Source of the DNA: Larix kaempferi
Lineage: Eukaryota; Streptophyta; Pinopsida; Pinales; Pinaceae
Direction: 5' to 3'
DNA: 64,000 bases
Assembly (NCBI GenBank): GCA_027924585.1
Contig: BSBM01001383.1
Coordinates: 2,752,001-2,816,000 of the forward strand
A program made the translations under genes and the position numbers. Numbering within the stretch: the first letter of the stretch is position 1; every line of letters starts with the position of its first letter. Under the pieces are notes generated by a model that did not search any database, was not told the DNA's origin, and was given only the letters and a program-made list of their open reading frames with translations. Positions 54,623 through 64,000 of the stretch are shown piece by piece.

Positions 54623-57053
54623 AGTCCTTTATTTATACATTTGATATGACTATTGGACTTCATCTTCTAACAGGTTGTTTATATTCCCTAGGAGACTATT
54701 TGTCTTCTTCACCTATTTACAAATGATTTACAAAGTTATTTTGTGGAACCATAATCCTATAGGATTAGGTTTCCAACATGAATGAATTAGAATCAATCAA
54801 ACTCAAATCAACTATTTGTCCTATCAAGCAAATTCAAATATGACCAAACATTATCAAAATACTTAAACTTAAACTAGTTGACAATGGTTCAACTCTTCTT
54901 ATGGGATTTCTTTTATTTCCTTTATGTTTACTCAAGTCTTTAACAACCCACCCAATTCAAGATCTAATGACATAATGTCATTCAAATTACAATACATTTT
55001 TCCCTTTCAATACAAATTCTTAACCAATATGATTTTATGATTTATTCATAAATTAATTGAAACATCATCAAGACAATCCAATTCACATATCAATCTTCTA
55101 TCTCAATCAAAGGATCAATCAAGAATGACACTTTAAATAATGTTTTCACATTGGATTTATAGTCTATCTACATCATCCTTTGAATGATTTATCAACAATT
55201 CATATTAACATAAACTCTAACTTAAGATCAACCCGTTATGTGAAAGTTCACAACTGTTCACATGACAAATTTCAAAGGCATGGTAAAAGTATATTTCCCT
55301 CTTTCATATGGCCACAAACAACAAGAGAAAACATGCCTTGTAGCATGTCATACATAACATTCTTACACAATTTCTATATGATCATTTCATATTGGCTCAT
55401 TCTGAAGAGTGGCATACATCACTCAAAACTTGCATTAGCATGACCTTCAAGATGAAGACAATTAGGTAACAAAGGCATTACCAAAGCACAACAAATACTA
55501 TTTCTTGTTCCACAACTAACCCCTCCATGCATTCATATTGATGGGCATATGCAGTCCTCTTCATGAATAATAACTTCACTCTATAGAAATAAGAGGTCTA
55601 GTCATTCAAATGCCTACATGGCGTGGTTGCAACTAAGTCTTATTAGAAATACCAATGTACCACCAAATATGACTATAAATCAATTAAAATCTTGCATAAC
55701 AACCATAAGATAGATTCATCTTAGCATTTATCTACAACATCATAGATGAAGGGTATCTTCATTTTTTAAGGAAGATAAATCATAAGGAACAATGGTAATA
55801 CCTTCAAAACCATGCGTTAAATACCATATACATTGAAAAAGGATAATGATCTTTAATCAATAAGGCTCTTATTCTTTTGGGTGAACAACCCATCACTCGA
55901 CACGCCACCTGACCTATAATTACGTTGTTGATGCTCAAAACTACACGATTCAGGCAACAACACTGCAAACACCCTTGGAGGGTTTTTCAAGGGGAGGATG
56001 TGGATGGAAGCCTCGGTTGTGTTCAAAACCCTCATATAGATAGGATACAAAGGGTTGATCAATGGCATCAGGTACACATAAATGAAATGAAAGCAAGGTG
56101 GAATTAACATTAACGGAATACAAGAACGCTTTCAAAACATGAGCTTTAGTCCATTAATAAAACTAAATGAGGCCTATGGTGCCATGCATGTATTGATTTT
56201 TGACAGAGAAATTGATCAACTAATTAAAAAAACTAAAGAAATGAATTGTAAAATATTTACAAAATAACTATAGGGTGTTAATAGTAACTTTTTTGAGAAT
56301 TTTTAAACAATTATTCGATAGCATAAAATTGCATCAATAATTAAATATTCTTTGACTCTAATGTAGATTAAAGTAGCTATTTTGAGGACACAAGGAGAAA
56401 TATTCAATTCTTTTTTATTTTGAAATTTTAAAATGCATCTAAAAATCCGAATATTATAAAGGCAATGACTTCAGTTAAATGAAGAAACTTTGCCATTTCA
56501 GCGTTAACATAAAACTAAGTAATAATTTGTATTCTCCTAACGTCTATGTAATTTTTATAACATTTAATGATATGCAAAAATAAATTGACCATTACATTTA
56601 GATCGGCAATTTTTAAATGCAGTCAAACAACAAACTTGGTGGATTGTTCTTTTGCTGAAAATAAATTCAATAAATAAAACATATTGCATGAAATAAAAGA
56701 ACATTCTAAACTCTGCGGGATGGCTACTTTTGTCTGAATTATGTAGCGTCAGACAGGCCTATAACTAAAGACTAAAAAAATCAGATTGTTATGTACAAGT
56801 CAGTAAAATAATGTTTACAGTCCATGTATACATATTTTATAATTTTTGCATAATGTAAAAAAAAAAGAAAAAACAATAGCAAGGCTAAATGATAAAAATG
56901 GAGGAAAGACACACATATGTCCCAATCAAATATTTATTAAAAGATGGAATTATGACAATTATCAAGTACAGTAGGCCACGACCAATTCAACCCCTGAGAA
57001 ATGGAAGTTTCTGAGACCCTAGAAAACTCTCAACAACTCGGTCTCATTAAGGT
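54623..57053. other. AT-rich stretch without a recognised gene
   Basis: Short frames only. On the - strand TATAAATAAAGGACT lies just outside the C LTR, so the stretch may include an old LTR into which C inserted. No ends could be defined. Confidence 0.5.
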
Positions 57054-57133
57054 GAAACTGAGATAGTGGGAGTACTCCCCACTCAGATTGCATACTGAAA
57101 CTGAGATAGTGGGAGTACTCCCCACTCAGATTG
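57054..57133. repeat. Tandem duplication of a palindromic 37-bp unit
   Basis: Identical 37-bp units at 57054-57090 and 57097-57133 (period 43). Each is centred on GTGGGAGTACTCCCCAC with CTGAG/CTCAG flanks, an imperfect palindrome able to form a hairpin. Confidence 0.9.
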
Positions 57134-59410
57134 TCGTGCAGTAACCTGTGCCCATGAAAACATCAGTAGAGAAATATACAGAACAAAATGAAAAAAAAGT
57201 GCAGAAAAACATAATTTACCTCTAGCAGAAGGACACTCTGCCTTCACCATAATGGATTGACCTGGACTGTAGTCTTACCTACAATAGCCACTTGTTAGGC
57301 TCATGGACGACTGAGTAGAAAGGGGAAAAAACAGAAGTAGAAAAGCTAGCAGTACCCACCTCTTACCTTACCTCTAGTGTGAGATGTTATTTCAGTAGCT
57401 TCATCGAGCTTTTGAAGGTTGCGTCAAGGTGGGTGAAGTGCTTCGGTAACTATCGTGAGGGAAGGCAAAGAGTTTCGGTAACTGCCAGGAGATGAATGGT
57501 TGCTGCGTTGTTTGGCGTTTGAATTTTTCCTCCATGCATCTTGAATGAGGGTGAGCCACAGTAATTGACGCTCACCCTCAGACGCTAGAGTTCTATGAGC
57601 ATGATGCCTCATCTTTTCAGTGCAATTGAACTAATGTCGGTTTCGTTTACTTCAATACTTTTGGTTTTGTGTAATGTTGTGTTCTTGAGTGATATTAACT
57701 AGTTATGTTTTGTCGCGGCTCATTGATAACCAATTTTCCTTAGTACATATTTATCCAAAAGCTTTCAAGAAGGAGTAGGGTACTTTATACTTACACGGGT
57801 ACAAGCATGCTACTGTGTTATAACTTCGGCACCTTTAAATAGTTAATTGTTTCTATGGCTTTTCGTTTTGGTGGCTTCTCGATCGTACTCCATGATAGTA
57901 CCCCTTGATTTTCATGAGGCCATTCAATCTACAAAATCTCGATCCTTTCTCTGGTCTTAGGCACAATAACAATGAGTATCCAAGTTGTTTTTACCATATA
58001 GGAAGCCGAGACCAGAACTAGCACGATCTCCCGAACCTATGTTGTCATATAACTTAGATATACATACTTGCAGTAGCAAGAGAACATGTACATGTCTTAA
58101 TTGAAAAGTCAAGGAGGTTTACTGGTTAGAAAACATTAGAATACAGAGAAGCTAAGTTCCTTCTTTAAGACTAAACCCATATGCACAACCTCATTCTGAC
58201 TTGCAAGATTTTAATTGTACTCTACGTTTCTTGCTTGCTATAGTCTACTTGTGTTTGGCCGGAGATTGGCTTTGTCACCATAGCTCAATGGTTGAAGACT
58301 TATGAAAAGTTTCCCTTGTTACATGCCCCACTTTCTTTCAAAGTGTTCTCTTTTTTCGGTCAAGTGCACCAAAAGATGTTTGAATAAATAAGTCGTGAGT
58401 AGCTATTGCTGGAAGTCAAATAAAATCGGCATGCATCCTATGGCAAGATGGGCTGGGGTGATGATACTGGTAGGTCGTCGATCAAATCCTTGTGTTTCTT
58501 GGCTCTCATGGAACGTGCAAGAGCGAGACGAGATCTTGAGCATGCTTCGAACGGAGGACTCTTTGGCGTCCATAATTCTTTCATTGATCATTGTGTTACT
58601 TATCGAGGCTCTATTTGAAAGGATTGTTTCTTGGTGTGCCAATGAACTGTGCCAAGCTCCTTCGTTACGTGAATAGGATTAGGGTTCTAGCACTTTTCTT
58701 CACTTCATGTGCTTTTTTCTTTCTCTTTCTAGTGACTACCATGCGTAGGTCATTTGGGTGGGTGTCATGTTGCCCCTATATCATTATTCCTTCCAACATT
58801 TCCCTCTGCTAGCGTGCAGGTCTGAGGGCGCTTATGCATGTGTAATCTTCACGGCCGCGTGGAACTAGGGTTGGTCTGCTTTTATGCGTTTTTTAACTTT
58901 TATTCTCCTTCTGTATATTCGCCTCTGTCACTGAGCTGTTAAGTCTGCCAAGAAGAGCCCCAACGACCTTCTGTCTATCTTGTTGTCATGCTGGAGTCGA
59001 CTTACTGCGTGTAAACGTTCCTTTTACCAGCGCTATAATCCCCCCCCTCCACCACCGTTGGCGTGCCCAGCGTCTTCCTTGCCTCCTTCGTAGTTGCTAG
59101 CTTGGGTTTCAAAAATTTAACATTATCTTTTCCTTTGTTCTCAAGAACGATAATCAACTCTCCATGAGTGTGATGAAATTCCCCTTTTTGTATCTTATAG
59201 CTCATTTGAGCCTTAGGATTAAAAGCATTGAGCTTTTTATAATGTTAAAAGGGGCCCTCTTTATTCAAAGCTGGGAAAGGTAGCTTCATTTATCATTATT
59301 TTTTATTTATGCAAAACGGGAGGGTCTTTCCTTTTTATGTTTTAAAATGGGGAGGAAAAAGGGATTTTGAGAAAATGAATGAAAAGGGAAATTGTGATTT
59401 TTAATAAAAT
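57134..59410. other. Stretch without a recognised gene
   Basis: Frames such as 58395-58676 (+) and 58403-58642 (-) overlap each other and show no known domain. Nothing else is supported. Confidence 0.5.
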
Positions 59411-59414
59411 GGCT

Positions 59415-60090
59415 AATGACTTTCTATTAGCTTTCAGTAGACTAGCTAGAGGTCAATTTCCAAACTAAATGGAGAAGGTGGATGGGGATTAAAAGATATA
59501 TTTGTTTTCGATAGATCATTGGTGGCTAAGTCGGTATAGAATTTGATAACGAAAGAGGGTCTTTAGCAATGTATTATCCATCATAAGTATTGGGCACCTA
59601 CAAATTTATTAGGCTAGATTCATAATGAGTCGAAGATATAGTAGTAACCATAAAATCAACAATTTGCACCAGATAATGAATATCTTGTTCCCTTAGAAAT
59701 TGAACAAGCTCTGGAGACAAGAGAACTTCCCTCCCACAACCCATAATAGTGTCAGTCCCAATCCTTTTTAGATTTGCCATCACCCACCTTCTACACCAGT
59801 AGATACTTGATAATAGTAAAGGAGGTCACCAAATCCTTCTAGTGGAGGGAACCCCCTTGAAATATCTTCGACTCACTATGAAGCCAGCCTAATAAATTTA
59901 CAGGTGCCCAATACTTCTGATGGATAATCCATTGCCAAATACCCTCTTTCGTTATCAAATTCCACACCGACTTAGCTGCCAATGGTCTGCCGAAAAAAAC
60001 TATATCCTTTAATCCCCATCCACCTTATCCCTTTGGTCTAGCAATTGATCTCTAGCTAGTCCAATGAAAGACTCTAGACTCCTTTTTACA
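59415..60090. repeat. Inverted duplication of LINE sequence
   Basis: About 59425-59642 is the reverse complement of about 59860-60085, with scattered differences (roughly 15% by eye). The two arms enclose about 215 bp of LINE sequence. On the - strand the right arm and the loop are in LINE sense, while the left arm is inverted. Confidence 0.85.
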
Positions 60091-62050
60091 CCAAAGGAAA
60101 TTGTACGCATCGATCAATTCTTTTCCATAAAACCCTTTGGTACATATGTCAACATGTGTCAATATATCGAGAGGGCCTCCAGACCCAATTTTACAAAGGT
60201 AAGTCTACCACCGCATGAAAGCCAATGATTGCACCATTGATTAATTCTTGTTTCAAAATGAGTGATAAATCAACCCCATCCTATTTTTGATAGCCATTGG
60301 GCTTAAGTATGAAGCCTGGATACCGAAAGCCTTTATTTAGATCCTCCATATTAAATAGAAAAATGGTTTGTAATATATGTTCATCAACCTCCTCCAAAGC
60401 ATTAAAAATCACTCATCTTCACTAGAGCACGACCCTCATTCACTGATCCATTTGTAGTAAGCAATATATCATCCACAAAGAGTAGATGAGCGATTTTTAA
60501 ACTCTCACCGAAATTTAAACCTTGAAGTTTTATTTGTTGACGTGCCTCCATAATAGCTCTGCTAATATATTCTACAACTAGGAGAAACAAATATGGGGTG
60601 AGGGGATAACCCTGATGAAGGCCCCTTGAGGGGATAAAAAACGTGACGCCAAACCATTAATAAGAATAAAAAATGAGGTTGAACTGATGCAACCCATGAT
60701 CCAATTTACAACATTTAGAGAGAAACCCATATGGATCAGTAGAAGCTGAATATAGAGCCAACAAGTATTTTCCTAGTCCTTACATAAGTCCAATTTAATG
60801 AGCATAGTTGGGATATTCCTCGCGTTACTTGTATGTATACATTGTTGTGCAACTCCTAAAAATTCATGAATCTGGTGCTCCTCCAGGAATCCAAACTATT
60901 ATGGCGAGATTAAAGTCAACAAGTAAAGCTTCAGATGGACTTGCAAAACCTTCATTGTGATCCTATACACAACATTGCATAAAGAGATCGATTGGAAATC
61001 CCCAAAGCTTTCAGGATTGTTTGATTTTGGAATCAATGCAATGAAGGTGACGTTGAACTTGGGAGAACTCTACTTATCTATTGGACCTCTTCCACAACAT
61101 GCAATATATTTATACTCATCAAGTCAAAATACCCCAAGGAGAGTTCGATTGTCCAGCCATCCGAGCTAGCTCTCTTGTCCATTTTGAATTTATGCATGAC
61201 ACCTTCCAATTCCCTTGACGAGATAAGCTCAAATAATTTTTTATTGTCTTCCAGAGACACCAACTGAGGAAAATAGGTGCAAATCTTGATTATCTCTGCT
61301 ATATTTGTTGTGTTTAGTTCCTTATAAACCTCGGCAAAGTGTTGTACCCCAATGCTGTCGATTCTTGAATCCTTTCGCTTACTGGAGAACAAAGTTAGCA
61401 AATGGAATTATGACTCTTCCTCTAATTAGCCACCTTATGGAATTAAGAACTATTTTCATTATATCCCCCCCTCCTCTCCTCATCCCAAGGAAGTGTGAAA
61501 TTAAGGTCCACACCTATGACCAGATGTTGTTCCTTTACCACATGCACAGAAAACATTCAATGCCAAAATTCCTATTTGTGTTGGTATGGGCCATATATAT
61601 TCAGAACTGGGATTTGTAGATCCAAATCCTCACATTTGAGTTGCATCCACAACCCTAAATACACACAAAAAAAATATGATTAGTGTATAGTGTCGATGCC
61701 AACCCATTAATATACCTCCCCGACAAACCATTAGCATCCACCCACAAAAACTCCCATTCCTCGAACAAATACCTAAAGCTACCCACAATCAATGACACTT
61801 TACACATCAGTTATTGAATCAAAATGACATCCATAGCATCCTTTTCAACTAGTTGATGTAAGGCAAGATGTTTTGAAGGGTTGGCCAAACCCCTAGAATT
61901 AAAGGTAAAAATTTTCTTTTAACCACCCTAGGAGAGGGCTTCCATCATCTAAGCACCCTAAAGATCGTCAATTGTTTATCCTATTGAAGCTTTGCAATAG
62001 ACTTTGTTTTTGCATGTCTAATAAATGACTTCCTAGCAGGTGCGATGAAA
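59598..62050 (-). pseudogene. L1-type LINE remnant: endonuclease and reverse transcriptase
   Basis: On the - strand, endonuclease-like FNSRGLANPSKHLALHQLV with VDANGLSGR and LNIYGPY lies at about 61920-61560. A pre-RT frame (FKMDKRASSDGWTIE) is at 61401-61078. RT blocks read RGLHQGYPLTPYLFLLVVEY and AHLLFVDDILLTTNG at about 60640-60440, where VDD is the polymerase box. The C-terminal region with EGIWQWIIHQKYW and GTDTIMGCGRE lies at 59970-59700. Many stops and frame changes are present. L1-type LINEs copy themselves at a nicked target site. Sequence up to about 62050 may be the segment before the endonuclease. I found no clear poly(A) tail. Confidence 0.85.
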
Positions 62051-64000
62051 GTATTGTCCCATACTATATCATCCCCAAACCACCAAAAGGAAAGTCATCC
62101 ACTAAGGAAACAATTCCTCTCAATTAAGGTGCATAAGGAACATTTATTGTTATGGTTGAGGAGTGTGACTTAGAACTTGAGGACACAATCATCTCATGAA
62201 CAAACCTAGAAGAGAAAGAGAGGGAATGGCTCAAGGTAAAAGAGGCATGAAGTTGATGCTACAGTTCCCCTAAATGTCCCCTCCCTGAGGTCACCATGGT
62301 CAAACCACTAACCCATTCAATTCCCATGGGTCCTAGGGGAGAAATTAAATTAATTAATAAGGGAGTTAAATTTTGGCCAAAGTTACTTTATGTAAATAAA
62401 TAAATTATGGTGGATCACAATTTTGTTATAATTAATATTTATAATAAATGTTTATGAGTTGTCAATGGCCTAGATGGCTCAAGAGGGCGCATAGGATAAG
62501 GATAAAGCACGTGAGTTTTCCTCCTCAGAAAAATCTGGAAAGAAAGCAACCAAAAGAATAAACAACAACCAAAAGTGGGAAAAGCATAAAAAAACAAAGA
62601 TGATAGAAGTTTCCTTATTTTGGAAGATAAGGCTCAAGAAATATTAGTAAAAGAAGGAAAGCAATCAAAAGGCTTCAGGAAAGCTATAGAGGCTAATTTT
62701 AGCCAGTGAGGGTGCATTCACGGAGGCAAGTGGGTCGTATGCTAGTTCAACTTACCAAAGAAGCATCCAAGCCACCTATAGTTCGAATTTCTAAGGCAAA
62801 CTCTAGAAGGAAGGAGAAAAAGCAAGCAAAGGTTATTAAAAGGAGGATGATCACTCATATTCACATCTTTTGTCATTTTGCGTATTCATCTTGGGAGCTC
62901 TGTGCATCTCAGAGGCTTGGGTGGTGTGCCTCTTGCCAACATTGGGTGATGTGCCTCTTTGCATTCATTGATCCAATTGAGAGATTGAGAGATCCTTTTG
63001 TTTGAGGAAGAGGAAGAGGACATCCAACCCTTTTCATGGAGATTATTTCATCCATTTAAGTATATTTGCAGGTGTAATCTAAGTTCTAGTTTGGTGAGGA
63101 AGAATACTATAATAACAATATTCTAATGCAGTGAGTTTTAGTCAGTGAAGAATAATAATTGAATGTTTTCACCCCTTATGAGCTATAACAGTTGTCCATG
63201 TGGCTCCACTGAGATATGATGATGTTCTCCTGCTCATGGTTATGATCCAGTAGTAAAAGATCCTCCTCTTATTCTCAGATACTCCAATTCTAGTTCTATG
63301 TTGTAAAATTCCAAGTATAATGGACATTATGTTAGTTTGGCTCCAATAGACTGTTGATTGCATCTCTGAAAAATTGTTTATAGCTTTATGTTGTTCAATG
63401 GAAAGTAGGTAGCTTCATATATGAGATTTATTGCAGAATTCATGAGCATTAAATGCCATTTGAAAGTCTTTGTTTTCTATGCTTGCGCAATGGTAGAGAA
63501 ATTTGACTAGTTTTTTGTTTTAAAGCATTTAATCTATTTCCCGTGATTCTAAGGTATGATATGAAGGTTCATGCAGTTAAACTAGAGGTATTTGATTCTA
63601 TCCATACTCACATAATAGAATTTAGGGAGCCTTTGATCCCATTTGGTTGTTTTTGGAAACTGTCACATTCTCTGGTCCAAGTCTAGTTTTGTGCACCTAG
63701 TTTGATGTTTCACTGTTTGATATTTGTTTCCAAGTCAATTTGAGTCCTTAGCAGGTTGGGTATACTTAGATCAGTCTACCTAAGGTCTAGATACATCTAG
63801 TGAAACACCAAAAATATCTTAGTTCCACAAATTCCTTGGGATATTAACTTGAAGCCTTTGGTTTAGCCAAAGGAGTCTACCCAGGTGTGATGCACCCAGA
63901 GAATGTGCCACTGTCGAATGTATGGACTCTAAACATTTCTTATTTATGCTTTGCAGACCTGTAGGTGCATGTTGCAATCCATATTGAGTTTATTGCATCC
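62051..64000. other. Stretch without a recognised gene
   Basis: Short frames on both strands (for example 62706-63005 +) with no known domain, and no repeat or RNA gene that I could recognise. Confidence 0.5.

Noticed and set aside
58270-58500. tRNA-like box A (TAGCTCAATGGT) near 58281 and box B-like GTCGATCAAATCC near 58475
   Set aside because: Spacing is far too long for one tRNA, and no acceptor or anticodon stem can be formed.
58395-58676. Possible small host gene with overlapping frames on both strands
   Set aside because: No domain, no splice pattern and no codon bias could be supported.

Overview
The window looks like intergenic DNA from a plant nuclear genome. It contains a chromodomain Ty3/gypsy element, two Tat-lineage Ty3/gypsy elements with a second RNase H after integrase, a SIRE-like Ty1/copia element and an L1-type LINE. 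These lineages together point to a seed plant, and the nesting density suggests a large, repeat-rich genome such as a conifer's, but the sequence alone cannot name the species. I found no ordinary host gene, rRNA, tRNA or CRISPR array.

Layout. (1) 1-7895: decayed Ty3/gypsy chromovirus on the + strand (element 0), entered just inside gag. Its nucleocapsid-protease segment is present as four tandem 685-bp copies. It ends in a 1155-bp LTR that is oddly followed by a primer-binding-like site. (2) 8325-23986: complete Tat-like element A with two 983-bp LTRs, target-site duplication CCAAG, gag-pro, pol, an archaeal-type RNase H, and an antisense gene with a plant-mobile-domain-like (PMD) protein. 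About eight LTR differences by eye make it the youngest element. (3) 23992-26408: no gene, but a degenerate repeat field. (4) 26409-54622: Tat-like element C on the - strand, LTRs 1078 bp each, about 8.0 kb once its insertions are removed. It keeps a nucleocapsid/protease region but no reverse transcriptase or integrase. Two elements sit inside C: B (29872-39467, + strand, TSD GGATC, pol but no gag) and copia element D (40683-51280, - strand, TSD GATGC). D itself carries two solo LTRs (44918-46608, TSD GTTAG; 49445-50050, TSD GCTTC). (5) 54623-59410: no recognisable gene. (6) About 59415-62050: LINE remnant on the - strand with an inverted duplication. (7) 62050-64000: nothing recognised.

The most interesting object is the antisense gene shared by A and B. 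In both elements it lies between the second RNase H and the 3' LTR and reads against the element. It has its own TATA box, a non-coding first exon, a first intron of 324/357 nt packed with GC-rich palindromic repeats, a PMD-like main exon, and a phase-1 intron of 110/111 nt at the same position. Upstream of it, all three Tat elements share a long array of CTTTTTCG...CGAAAAAG stem-loops. Extra antisense ORFs and PMD domains are known in Tat-lineage elements. The paired promoter, intron and hairpin architecture seen here is read directly from the sequence and deserves a check.
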